64,000 nucleotides of DNA from contig NZ_JACTAH010000001.1 of the NCBI RefSeq assembly GCF_014489115.1, positions 682,001 to 746,000 on the forward strand, in the 5' to 3' direction. Position 1 is the first letter of the stretch, and the number at the start of each line of letters is the position of its first letter. Source of the DNA: Thauera sedimentorum. GTDB taxonomy: Bacteria > Pseudomonadota > Gammaproteobacteria > Burkholderiales > Rhodocyclaceae. Of this stretch, positions 18,196 to 25,403 are shown one piece after another. The position numbers and the translations under genes were made by a program. The notes beneath the pieces are model-generated. The model was not told where the DNA came from. It saw nothing but the letters and a program-made list of their open reading frames with translations, and ran no database searches.

Positions 18196-19575
18196 ATGCA
18201 GCGCGAGCGTCTGACCCCTGACCGAATCCGCCGCTTCACCTGCTCCAACGATGCGAAGCAAGCCTTTTTGTGGGACACCGAAGCGCCGCGCCTTGCCGTG
18301 CGTGCCACCGCTGGCGCGAAGTCTTTTATCTTCGAGAGCAAGCTGGACCGCCGCACCATCCGCGTGACCATTGGCGACGTGCGCGCCTGGAACCTGGACG
18401 ACGCCCGCACCGAAGCGCGCCGGCTGCAAACCCTTGTCGACCAGGGCACCGACCCACGCGAACAGAAGCGCGAGCGCATTGCCGCCGCAGAGGCCAAGCG
18501 AGCCGCAGCAGAGGCCGCCAAGGGCGAAGCCGAGCGACAGTCCCGCTACACCCTGCGCGCCCTGTGCAATGCGTATGTGGCCCGCCTAGAACGTGCCGGC
18601 AAAGCCAAAAGCGCCGCCTCGACCCGTTCTGCCTTCAAGTGCCATGTGTTCCCGCATGCGGAGATTGCCGACACGCCGGCCCGCGCCGTGACCGCGCACC
18701 AAATCGCTGCACTGGTGCGCAGGGTGCGCGAGGCCGGCAAAGAGCGCGCCGCCGGAGTCCTGCGCAGCTACCTGAGCGCCGCATTCAACACCGCCAAGCG
18801 CGCGCCCTTCGATTCCGCCCTTCCTGCTGATTTGATTCCTTTCGGCATCGAACACAACCCGGTGGACGTCATCCCGGCAATTGCTGTGCAGCGAGGCGAG
18901 CGCACGCTATCCGCTGGCGAGCTGCGCGCCTATATTGGGCACCTGCTGCGCATCGGGCACGAAACCGGCCCCGAGCTTGCCGACGTGGCTTTGCTGCTTG
19001 CGCTGTATGCGGGAGGGCAACGAATGGCCCAACTGTTGCGCGCCAAGGCTGGAGACTTCGACCAGGACACCGCAACGCTTCGCCTGTGGGATGGCAAGGG
19101 CAAGCGCACGCAACCGCGCGAACACCTGCTACCGCTGGCACCGCTCGCCGCCAGGATGGTGGCCAGCCTTGTGGAGCGCGCCAAGGCCCGAGAGACAGAC
19201 CGCGCCAAGGCAGAAGGCAGAGCGCCCGAGCTGGCCGGCCTGTGGCTTTTCTCGACGCATGGCCGCGTGGCAATGAACCCCGAGACGGTATCCAACCGCG
19301 CCGCCGAAATCTGCGCCGCTATCGGTGGCGAACACTTCACCCTGCGCGACATCCGCCGCACGGTGGAGACGATGTTGGCCGGTCTGGGCATCAGCAAGGA
19401 CACCCGCGCGCAACTGCTGTCGCACGGCATCAGCGGAGTGCAGGCCGCGCACTACGACCGGCACGCATACACCAACGAAAAGCGCGCCGCGCTGGTGGCC
19501 TGGGAGGCAAGGCTAGAAGCCATCCGCCAGGCCGAGAAGCAACCCGCGAACGTGCGACGCCTGCGCGCCGCCTGA
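18196..19575 (+). CDS. Tyrosine recombinase (integrase) of the tRNA-Thr element
   Basis: This is a 459-residue phage-type integrase. Residues 1-90 form a DUF4102-like arm-binding domain (FLWDTEAPRLAVRATAGAKSF), followed by a charged coiled segment rich in Ala, Glu and Arg, a SAM-like core-binding domain and the catalytic domain. Catalytic landmarks are LLALYAGGQRMAQLLRA (box I Arg), LRDIRRTVETML (box II, with Arg where many relatives have His), SHGISGVQAAHYDRH and the Tyr in HAYTNEKRAAL. It should integrate and excise the element at tRNA-Thr. It is intact and follows the arm-type repeats directly. Confidence 0.93.
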   Translation: MQRERLTPDRIRRFTCSNDAKQAFLWDTEAPRLAVRATAGAKSFIFESKLDRRTIRVTIGDVRAWNLDDARTEARRLQTLVDQGTDPREQKRERIAAAEAKRAAAEAAKGEAERQSRYTLRALCNAYVARLERAGKAKSAASTRSAFKCHVFPHAEIADTPARAVTAHQIAALVRRVREAGKERAAGVLRSYLSAAFNTAKRAPFDSALPADLIPFGIEHNPVDVIPAIAVQRGERTLSAGELRAYIGHLLRIGHETGPELADVALLLALYAGGQRMAQLLRAKAGDFDQDTATLRLWDGKGKRTQPREHLLPLAPLAARMVASLVERAKARETDRAKAEGRAPELAGLWLFSTHGRVAMNPETVSNRAAEICAAIGGEHFTLRDIRRTVETMLAGLGISKDTRAQLLSHGISGVQAAHYDRHAYTNEKRAALVAWEARLEAIRQAEKQPANVRRLRAA

Positions 19576-19603
19576 CGACAAGCAACGCGGGAACATATCA
19601 ATA

Positions 19604-19942
19604 ATGCGATACTCTACACATTGGACCGTTACCGTAATCCCGCAAGCCGAAGCCGAATTGCTGGCGCTGCCGACCGACATGCAGACCCGCTTCCTGCACA
19701 TCGCGGAGTTGCTGGAATCCTTCGGCCCGCAGAAGGTAGGCATGCCGCATATCCGCCCGCTGGAAGGGAAGCTGTGGGAAATGCGCATGACCGGCCGCGA
19801 CGGCATCGCCCGCGCCGTCTATGTGGCCCGCACCGGGCAACGGCTGACCGTCCTGCACGTCTTCACCAAGAAGACCCAGAAAACCCCGCGCAAGGCCATC
19901 GAAACGGCCCAAGCGCGACTTAGGAGCCTGACCGATGACTGA
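19604..19942 (+). CDS. RelE/HigB-type toxin (phage Gp49-like)
   Basis: This 112-residue protein has the landmarks of the Gp49/HigB branch of the RelE/ParE superfamily: an N-terminal helix pair ending near LLALPTDMQTRFLHIAELL, then MPHIRPLEGKLWEMRM, RAVYVARTGQRLTVLHVFTKKTQKTP and a helical tail. Such toxins cut mRNA on the ribosome. Its stop overlaps the following antitoxin start by 8 bp, so the toxin comes first, as in higBA. It probably stabilises the element. Confidence 0.87.
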   Translation: MRYSTHWTVTVIPQAEAELLALPTDMQTRFLHIAELLESFGPQKVGMPHIRPLEGKLWEMRMTGRDGIARAVYVARTGQRLTVLHVFTKKTQKTPRKAIETAQARLRSLTDD

Positions 19943-20216
19943 GCTTGCCGACCTGAAGGCCCGCATCCTGGCGAACCCCGAGGCCCGCGCCGAATACGAC
20001 GCGCAAGCGCCGGAATTCGACCTTGCCCGCGAACTCATCGCCGCCCGCACCCGCGCCGGCCTCACGCAAGCCGAGCTTGCCGAGCGCATGCACACCACGC
20101 AATCGACCATCGCCCGCCTGGAAAGTGGGCGCACCCTGCCGAGCATGCGCACGCTGGCCCGCTATGCCGAGGCCACCGGAAGCCGCGCCGTGGTGCGCCT
20201 GGAGCGCGCCGCCTGA
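19935..20216 (+). CDS. HigA-type antitoxin with XRE helix-turn-helix
   Basis: A 93-residue protein with an XRE-type helix-turn-helix in the C-terminal half ([29 protein letters not shown]), followed by [17 protein letters not shown]. It overlaps the toxin gene by 8 bp. Antitoxins of this kind neutralise the toxin and repress their own promoter, which should lie before 19604. Confidence 0.87.
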   Translation: MTELADLKARILANPEARAEYDAQAPEFDLARELIAARTRAGLTQAELAERMHTTQSTIARLESGRTLPSMRTLARYAEATGSRAVVRLERAA

Positions 20217-20319
20217 CCGAGCAAGACCGCCGCCGGCCGGCTGCCGGCAATTGAGCGGGGCATGCGTGGTGCGCCAACACCGCGCCGCCCCTGACCACAA
20301 CGCAACCGAGGATTGCATC

Positions 20320-20799
20320 ATGGCTACTGCCGATTGTACCGCCCGCCGCGAGCGGGAAGACCGCACCATTGCCCGCGCCCTGCGTATCCTTGAGAAGCGC
20401 GTCAGATACGATGCCGCGCGGCCCGAACTCACCAACCCGAACGCTGTCCGGGACTACCTGCGCTTGCGTCTCGACGGGCTGGAGCGTGAGGAATTCTGGT
20501 GCATCTGGTTGGACGCGAGAAACCGCCCCATTAAGGCAGAATGCATGTTCGTGGGCACGCTGACGCAGACGAGCGTCTATCCTCGTGAGGTGGTTCGTCG
20601 CGCCCTGCACCTGAACGCCGCCGCCGTAATCGTGGCGCACAATCACCCGAGCGGCGACAGCGACCCAAGCATCGCAGACGAAACCATGACGCGCGGGCTA
20701 AAGCAGGCGCTGAGCTTGGTTGACGTTCGCCTGCTGGACCATTTCATCATCGGCAAGCCTGCGCGCCCGACATCGCTTGCTGAGCGTGGCCTGATGTAA
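20320..20799 (+). CDS. radC: RadC-like JAB/MPN domain protein
   Basis: The product has 159 residues from the ATG at 20320. It keeps the RadC JAB metalloprotease-like core: LREEFW-like entry ([15 protein letters not shown]), [20 protein letters not shown], and the metal site [15 protein letters not shown] (His107 and His109). The helix-hairpin-helix part of chromosomal RadC is missing, as is usual for copies on islands. The function of RadC on mobile elements is not settled; an older link with DNA repair is doubtful. Confidence 0.88.
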   Translation: MATADCTARREREDRTIARALRILEKRVRYDAARPELTNPNAVRDYLRLRLDGLEREEFWCIWLDARNRPIKAECMFVGTLTQTSVYPREVVRRALHLNAAAVIVAHNHPSGDSDPSIADETMTRGLKQALSLVDVRLLDHFIIGKPARPTSLAERGLM

Positions 20800-20901
20800 C
20801 GAGCACTGCCGCGCCTATCCCGACGGGGAGAAAAGCCCGACACCATCGCCAGCCTGGGGCGGCACCCCATACCGATGGCGGCGCACGATGGAGCGCAAAC
20901 A

Positions 20902-21720
20902 ATGAGCATGAAATACCGCCTGCCGATGTTCGAACGGTTGGAACCCTGCCGCCCCTGGCGTGGTGGCCGCATCACCGACACCGACCCGCTAACGCTGAAT
21001 GAGGCCGCCCGCGAGGCATCAAGGCATGCGGGAACCGAAGTGACCGCCGCCGACTTCCTGCGTGCTGCCGCCCGAGGCGAAATAACCCTGCGAGCGATTG
21101 TCCACAGCCGCGCGAAGGTGCAGAAGCACGACGGCGGCATTTACTGCAATCAGGGTGAGCCGACCGAAAACACCGTACCCAAGGGGGCAATTCCGACCCT
21201 TCCGATAGTGGCCTGCCAGCAACTAGCCGCGACCGGCCGCGCATCCTGGCGTACGTTCGAGGGGTGCGAACTCATTGACGGCATGGTGTGCAGATTCGAT
21301 AAGGCATGGCTGGCCGACGGGGAGCCCGATTTTGAAACCGTGCTAGATGACTGCCGAGTGATTGGCTTCGACGTGCATGCGCTTGCGGATGCCTTCGCAA
21401 CCGACGAGGAACCAACCGCGCCAAGTGCTACGCCGACAGAGACGGCCGAGCCCGCAACGGGAGACAGTGCGCGCACCCGTCACGATGACATTCAAATCGA
21501 GATTGACGACGTGAGAGCCGGCCTAGAACAGCAAGGTGAGCCCGCAAAGCCGGCAAAGGTTATGGCCCTGCTGAGGGAGCGCGCCGGCAAGCCGGATAGC
21601 TGTATTTCGGAGCCAGCGCCCGACGGTGTGATTTGGATAAGGGGCACGACCGGCAAGCCCGCAAAGCTGACGATGGAAGCCCTGACGAAGCGTATCGACA
21701 GGACGAGAAAGGGACGCTAG
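20902..21720 (+). CDS. Unknown protein of the island, 272 residues
   Basis: I do not recognise this protein. The ATG at 20902 has GGAG about ten bases upstream and is preferred to the in-frame ATG at 20875. The N-terminal half has a helical segment (LTLNEAAREASRHAGTEVTAADFLRAAARGEITLRAIV) that resembles a small DNA-binding or adaptor fold. The middle is Pro, Thr and Ala rich, and the C-terminal part (GLEQQGEPAKPAKVMALLRERAG, then GVIWIRGTTGKPAKLTMEALTKRI) is conserved-looking. Three GGACGCTA repeats overlap and follow its end. Confidence 0.7.
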   Translation: MSMKYRLPMFERLEPCRPWRGGRITDTDPLTLNEAAREASRHAGTEVTAADFLRAAARGEITLRAIVHSRAKVQKHDGGIYCNQGEPTENTVPKGAIPTLPIVACQQLAATGRASWRTFEGCELIDGMVCRFDKAWLADGEPDFETVLDDCRVIGFDVHALADAFATDEEPTAPSATPTETAEPATGDSARTRHDDIQIEIDDVRAGLEQQGEPAKPAKVMALLRERAGKPDSCISEPAPDGVIWIRGTTGKPAKLTMEALTKRIDRTRKGR

Positions 21721-21748
21721 GGACGCTAACGGGAAGCCAAGGACGCTA
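21712..21748 (+). repeat. GGACGCTA direct repeats before the AlpA-like gene
   Basis: GGACGCTA occurs at 21712-21719, 21721-21728 and 21741-21748 (steps of 9 and 20 bp). The first copy includes the stop of the 272-residue protein gene. The next gene (21812) encodes a small HTH protein, so this is a candidate operator. Confidence 0.5.
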
Positions 21749-21811
21749 GCCCGAGCCCATGCATTCCGCTGCATATCGTGAGACCCGTCATCACCGACGG
21801 AGGCCCACGAA

Positions 21812-22042
21812 ATGCAAGCCCAAGCTATCAAGACCCAGCGCACGGACTATGCGTCCGTCCTGCGCAACTACTCCACCGAAGAAGCCGCTGCGCTTCTGAA
21901 AATCCGCCCGCAGACCCTGCGCGCCGCCGTGTGCCGGGATGGGCACTATGCAGGCATCCGCCCGCACAAGTTGCCGTCGCGCTTCCTGGCGTGGCCTGCT
22001 GCGGACGTCGAACGCCTGCTGTCCGGGGAGGCCGCGCAATGA
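21812..22042 (+). CDS. Small AlpA/excisionase-like helix-turn-helix protein
   Basis: The product has 76 residues and a good ribosome site (GGAGG). The core NYSTEEAAALLKIRPQTLRAAVCRDGHYAGIRP, followed by FLAWPAADVERLL, is the MerR/AlpA-like winged helix of excisionases and small regulators. In elements of this size such a protein often directs excision or switches on the early operon. It overlaps the next start (ATGA). Confidence 0.78.
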   Translation: MQAQAIKTQRTDYASVLRNYSTEEAAALLKIRPQTLRAAVCRDGHYAGIRPHKLPSRFLAWPAADVERLLSGEAAQ

Positions 22043-22362
22043 AAAACGCCCGACACCCCGAAGGAATGCCGAGCGCCCTGGAACAGCGCCGATTCTACAC
22101 CGACAACCCCCGAGAGCTGCGCCTGCTAGGCCACCTGCTTGACCGCGAAGGAGCCTTTCGCGAAGAGCTTGACCGAGCCGTGGGCGCATCGAACAGCCCG
22201 GACATCGTGTTCCGCCTGCGCCAGCGAGGATTTGACATCCCCTGCGACCGGGTAACGCGCACTGACCGCGACGGCCGCCCCTGCAAGGTGGGATGGTATC
22301 GCCTGACAGCAGAGGCCAAGCGCGCCGCCCGCGCCGTCCTGATGCGCTCGGGGTTGGCGTGA
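22039..22362 (+). CDS. Small winged-helix-like protein of the island
   Basis: The product has 107 residues and its ATG overlaps the stop of the AlpA-like gene, so the two are translated together. It contains RELRLLGHLLDREGAFREELDRAVGASNSPDIVFRLRQRGFDIPC, which looks like a winged helix in which the last helix reads DNA, then TRTDRDGRPCKVGWYRLT as a wing. It is typical of phage-borne unknown proteins. The exact role is unknown. Confidence 0.72.
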   Translation: MKNARHPEGMPSALEQRRFYTDNPRELRLLGHLLDREGAFREELDRAVGASNSPDIVFRLRQRGFDIPCDRVTRTDRDGRPCKVGWYRLTAEAKRAARAVLMRSGLA

Positions 22363-22365
22363 TGT

Positions 22366-22905
22366 ATGGGACGCGAGAGCAAAAAGCGCGGCATCGCAGT
22401 AACTGGCGCCTGGCTGCCGCTACCGCTGGAGTTCGCGCGCAGCAGAGCGTGCGCGGAGCTGTCGCCGCACGCAGCAAAGCTACTGCTGGACGTTCTTTCG
22501 ATGCTCGGACCGAACGCGGCGCGCAACGGGGACATCAGCATCACCCCAAAGCTGATGCGCCTTCGTGGCTGGTCTGGCCGGGAAACCCTGAACGCTGCCG
22601 TGCGCGAGTTGCTGGAGTTCGGTTTGCTGGCATTGACGAGACAGGGTTCGCGGCTGGATTGCAGCCTGTTCGCCGTCACCCTCTTTCCGCTCGACTGCGA
22701 CCTGCGCAAGTTGGACGTCGGACCAGGCAGCTACCGCATGACCGACTGGATGCACGGCGGCGCGCTGGCGAACGCCCCGACCGAATCGAGTCCTGCGGTG
22801 TGGCGACGCGCCAGAAAAACGCAAACGGTAGCCCCGCCACGGGACGAAGTACCTGCCAAACGTCCCGCCACGGGACGAACGCACCCCGCAAAACCATCGA
22901 AATAG
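22366..22905 (+). CDS. Replication-protein-like winged-helix protein with iterons in its 3' end
   Basis: The product has 179 residues and starts 3 bp after the previous stop. Its body (WLPLPLEFARSRACAELSPHAAKLLLDVLSML, ISITPKLMRLRGWSGRETLNAAVRELLEFGLLALTRQG) matches the helix-turn-helix type found in small phage and plasmid replication-region proteins. The last 40 residues are low in complexity because the DNA there carries the GTCCCGCCACGGGAC repeats. A role in replication or copy control of the excised element is inferred from this pairing of HTH protein and iterons. Confidence 0.68.
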   Translation: MGRESKKRGIAVTGAWLPLPLEFARSRACAELSPHAAKLLLDVLSMLGPNAARNGDISITPKLMRLRGWSGRETLNAAVRELLEFGLLALTRQGSRLDCSLFAVTLFPLDCDLRKLDVGPGSYRMTDWMHGGALANAPTESSPAVWRRARKTQTVAPPRDEVPAKRPATGRTHPAKPSK

Positions 22906-22970
22906 GCGAGTTCGTCCCGCCACGGGACAAAACCCCCGTTTTCCGGGTGGGCAGCGTCCCGCCACGGGTC
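22831..22970 (+). repeat. Iteron-like array of GTCCCGCCACGGGAC, four copies
   Basis: Copies lie at 22831-22845 (first base pair altered), 22862-22876, 22914-22928 and 22956-22970 (one change near the end). Each is a dyad of GTCCCG and CGGGAC around CCA. Steps between copies are 31, 52 and 42 bp. The first two lie inside the 3' end of the preceding gene, the others in the 100-bp gap after it. This resembles a replication origin or a multi-site operator. Confidence 0.75.
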
Positions 22971-23007
22971 ACCTATCTAGATTAACCATCTGTACGGAGA
23001 TTCAGCG

Positions 23008-23385
23008 ATGAAGTTGGAACGAACCTTTCTTGATCTGCGCATTTGTCGAAATCACAGCGGCCACTGGCACTTGAAACAGGACGTTGGCCCGACCGATGCC
23101 ACCGATGAGCACTGGGTAATTCTTGCCGCTGAGCAACTGGACGCGCTGGCGCGCATGGCTGGCTACATGCCTGCCGACGAGATCACCAAAGCTTGCGAGC
23201 GCGAGCGCGAACGGCTGGCGCTACTGGCTGCGATGGTGCAGGCCCATACCGGGCAAGGCGACCCGCTGCGCGTGGCTGCTGCGCTTCTGCTGACCGGAGC
23301 TGCGCCCTACGACCCAACTGCCGGCCAGCCCAACCCCGGAGCGAGCGATGCGGGCCTGGAGGGCGGGCAACTAGAACTGGTTTGA
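23008..23385 (+). CDS. Unknown protein, 125 residues
   Basis: First gene of a five-gene run downstream of the iteron array. I do not recognise it. The N-terminal half looks like a small alpha/beta fold (TFLDLRICRNHSGHWHLKQDVG, DEHWVILAAEQLDALARMAGYM). A charged helix follows (ITKACERERERLALLAAMVQAH), then a Gly/Pro-rich tail. No signal peptide or membrane segment is visible. Confidence 0.62.
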   Translation: MKLERTFLDLRICRNHSGHWHLKQDVGPTDATDEHWVILAAEQLDALARMAGYMPADEITKACERERERLALLAAMVQAHTGQGDPLRVAAALLLTGAAPYDPTAGQPNPGASDAGLEGGQLELV

Positions 23386-23440
23386 TCTGCATCGCCTGGC
23401 TGACCGCGCCCAACACCCTGAACCCCTGGAGACCACCCGC

Positions 23441-23629
23441 ATGGATGAACTGACCTTGTACCGGGCAGTTACCGAAGCCCGCAACCTGATCCGCGAATGC
23501 TGGCCGGCAGACCTTGCCGCAGCGCAGGCGACCGACGGCACCGGCCTCGACGCTGCGCAGGTTGCGCGCCTGGCCGAAGAGGCCGAGGACGCATGCATCG
23601 ACGCCCGCCTGGCCCGCGACCGCGCCTAG
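23441..23629 (+). CDS. Small unknown protein, 62 residues
   Basis: Short acidic, helical protein (MDELTLYRAVTEARNLIRECWP, then ARLAEEAEDACIDARLARDRA). It sits between two island genes on the same strand with typical spacing. It has no recognisable family; its size makes the call tentative. Confidence 0.5.
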   Translation: MDELTLYRAVTEARNLIRECWPADLAAAQATDGTGLDAAQVARLAEEAEDACIDARLARDRA

Positions 23630-23709
23630 ACCGCACTGACCCAAATCGCCCGGCCGGCTGGTGGCCCTGCCGAGCGAACCCTGACCCTGCCGCCGATGGA
23701 GCTTTACCC

Positions 23710-23913
23710 ATGACAGAGACCGACCTGAACGGCCCGACGAGGGCAATCGACATCCTGCGTATTGCGCTTGACCTGCCGACCGCTGCCGAGCGCAAGGCCC
23801 GCGTCGAGCGGGAGATTGCAAGCGTGAAGATGGCCGCCAATGACTATGGCGTGATCGTAACGCTTGCAGACGGACGCCGCGTGCTTTTGACTGAAACCGC
23901 ACTTGAGGACTGA
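23710..23913 (+). CDS. Small unknown protein, 67 residues
   Basis: It starts at the ATG at 23710 (GGAG in GATGGAGCTT upstream). The C-terminal half, VKMAANDYGVIVTLADGRRVLLTETALED, looks like a small beta-sheet and the N-terminal half like a helix pair. It ends 4 bp before the next start, so it is part of the same operon. Function unknown. Confidence 0.55.
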   Translation: MTETDLNGPTRAIDILRIALDLPTAAERKARVEREIASVKMAANDYGVIVTLADGRRVLLTETALED

Positions 23914-23917
23914 CACC

Positions 23918-24547
23918 ATGCAGAACATCACCATCGAAGCCCTGGCGAAAACCCCCGCCTTTGCCGCAGCCCTGCGCGAGCTGGAGGCTGGCCAACTGGC
24001 CGACCGACAGGCCCAAATCGACGCCTGGCGCGCCTACCGTGCGCAGTGGCATGCCGAGCAAGCGGAGTTCGCTGCTCGAGCGCATGCCGTTCGTCAGGAG
24101 CTTGACCAGGCCCGCGCCCGCGTGCGCGACCTCGAACAGCAAGCCGACCGCGCGAACAGCGAAGCCCTGTGGAGTGCGACCCGTGCAACCGAGCGCGACC
24201 GCGCCCTGGAGTCCTCCATCGTGGCCGGAGCAGACCCGCAACTGCATCTGTTCCGAGCATGGGCAGCGCGTGCCGCGAACCTTGCGGGAGTGGCTACATA
24301 CGAGACGGTAGCTGCCTTTGCTGGATCTGCCGCACCAGCCACGAACGCAGGTCTTGCGCGCGAGGTGGCCCGCATCTGCGCCGAAGCGACCGAACGCGCC
24401 GATGCGATGCGCCGGGAAGCCGTCGCCGCCGATGCTGTGGCCCTTGAGCTCGACGCAATGGCTGCCGGCATCCTGCAAGCCCTCAACCGACTGGGAGGCA
24501 GCGCACCCGCCCGCCTGCCGCGCGACTGGCGCGCCCCGCTCATCTAA
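23918..24547 (+). CDS. Unknown coiled-coil protein, 209 residues
   Basis: The ATG at 23918 (GAGG upstream) is preferred to the TTG at 23903. The protein is almost all helical and very rich in Ala, Arg and Glu. A clear coiled coil covers about residues 35-95 (HAVRQELDQARARVRDLEQQADRAN), and a second helical block follows (LAREVARICAEATERADAMRREAVAADAVALELDAMAAGILQAL). There is no signal peptide. Composition and helical density resemble phage scaffold or accessory proteins, but I cannot assign a family. Confidence 0.62.
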   Translation: MQNITIEALAKTPAFAAALRELEAGQLADRQAQIDAWRAYRAQWHAEQAEFAARAHAVRQELDQARARVRDLEQQADRANSEALWSATRATERDRALESSIVAGADPQLHLFRAWAARAANLAGVATYETVAAFAGSAAPATNAGLAREVARICAEATERADAMRREAVAADAVALELDAMAAGILQALNRLGGSAPARLPRDWRAPLI

Positions 24548-24600
24548 CGCAGCCGCCGGCCGTGCCAACCAGTGCGGCCGGCAACACCGGAGACACCATC

Positions 24601-24813
24601 ATGCAACGAACGAATGACGCGCGCCGCCAAGCTGTACGCGATGAGGCGGAGCGCCGGGGATTGACGGTTGAACCGCACGGCCGCAAGGCCTGGCGCATTC
24701 ACGGGAAGGGGCTGGAGATCCACACGACCGACCTTGCCACGGTTGAGCTGTACGAATTGCGACCGCCGAAGCCCGGCCGGCCCTGGCGCATCACGCACCG
24801 GGGGGCGGGTTGA
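24601..24813 (+). CDS. Small unknown protein, 70 residues
   Basis: It starts at the ATG at 24601 with GGAG upstream. The product (RRQAVRDEAERRGLTVEPHGRKAWRIHGKGLEIHTTDLATVELYEL) looks like a compact alpha-beta fold with one helix and three strands. It is the last clear gene of the run that begins at 23008. Confidence 0.55.
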   Translation: MQRTNDARRQAVRDEAERRGLTVEPHGRKAWRIHGKGLEIHTTDLATVELYELRPPKPGRPWRITHRGAG

Positions 24814-25203
24814 AAGTCTGGGGGAACTGACCCCGGAAACCGCCCGCATACTCGCGCGCGGAATTTTTCACCATATTCAAACGCAATCAAAAGCCGCCAG
24901 AAGATAGCCCGGAGCTACCGTCTGGCGAGACCCGCGCCGCCTGCGATTGCGGAGCGGTTGCAGGGGCGGCATGGAGGCCACCGCAAGACGGATCAAGGTG
25001 GAAATATTTCCACCTTGGACGAATCCGGCAAGACCCGCGACATCGCCGCAGCCAAAGTCGGCCTTGGTTCCGGCAAGACGCTGGAAGCCGCTCATCGCGC
25101 TGTAGAGCATGGCGTGCCGGAACTGGTGGAGGCGCAAAGGCACCGCCATCGCACCTTGCCCACCGACAACCGCCCCCGAGGCGGTTTTTCTTCGCCGGCT
25201 GCG

Positions 25204-25241
25204 TGGCTACACCGTCCGGATTTGGCTACACCGTGGCTACA
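25204..25241. repeat. Right arm-type integrase sites (TGGCTACA repeats)
   Basis: TGGCTACA occurs at 25204-25211, 25223-25230 and 25234-25241. The block 25220-25241 is identical over 22 bp to 18135-18156 at the other end of the element, in the same orientation. It lies about 60 bp inside the tRNA-proximal attachment repeat. Confidence 0.65.
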
Positions 25242-25255
25242 TCGCGCCGATAAGC

Positions 25256-25283
25256 AAAAAGGCCAACCCCGAAGAGTTGGCCT
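25256..25283 (-). terminator. Terminator of tRNA-Thr
   Basis: On the minus strand an 8-bp stem AGGCCAAC/GTTGGCCT with an 8-nt loop is followed by TTTTT. It lies about 15 bp after the tRNA 3' end and inside the element, so the element supplies the tRNA with a new terminator. Confidence 0.85.
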
Positions 25284-25298
25284 AAGTGCTTGATTTCA

Positions 25299-25374
25299 TG
25301 GTGCCGACAGTAGGAATCGAACCCACGACCTTCTGATTACAAATCAGCTGCTCTACCAACTGAGCTATGCCGGC
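25299..25374 (-). tRNA. tRNA-Thr (UGU), carries attR
   Basis: The complement gives a complete 76-nt cloverleaf with CCA, starting GCCGGCATAGCTCAG, with anticodon loop TTTGTAA (UGU). A -10 box TATAAT lies at 25384-25389 on the minus strand. Bases 25299-25347 form the right attachment repeat. Compared with the left copy, two bases differ. Here the acceptor stem has one G-U pair where the left copy would give G-C, while the T-stem is better paired. Confidence 0.97.
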
Positions 25375-25403
25375 GCGGGCGGGATTATAGCTCAACTGCC
25401 GGT

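Larger units (their letters stand above)
24958..25293 (+). pseudogene. Remnant of a ParB-like or plasmid-control protein
   Basis: The frame contains HGGHRKTDQGGNISTLDESGKTRDIAAAKVGLGSGKTLEAAHRAVEHGVPELVEA. This matches the C-terminal helical part of ParB-like DNA-binding proteins of plasmids and prophages. The ParB nuclease-like and most of the HTH core are missing, and the frame then runs into the att-side repeats and terminator. It has only a TTG start and no ribosome site, so I read it as a decayed end fragment. Confidence 0.45.
18011..25298. mobile_element. Integrative element in tRNA-Thr(UGU), about 7.3 kb
   Basis: The element is bounded by the 49-bp tRNA-Thr 3'-half repeats (17962-18010 and 25299-25347). 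It carries a tyrosine integrase at the left end, arm-type repeats inside both ends, a toxin-antitoxin pair, a RadC-like protein, AlpA-like and winged-helix proteins, an iteron-like array and a row of unknown small genes. I see no conjugation, capsid or packaging genes, nor a metabolic or resistance cargo. It is best described as a small, non-self-transmissible integrative element: a phage satellite, or an integrated plasmid-like element with its own replication site. The integrase lies at the end away from the intact tRNA. Confidence 0.85.

Noticed and set aside
22831..22970. CRISPR array
   Set aside because: The repeats are short dyads with uneven spacing (31, 52, 42 bp), there are no equal spacers and no cas genes; iterons fit better.
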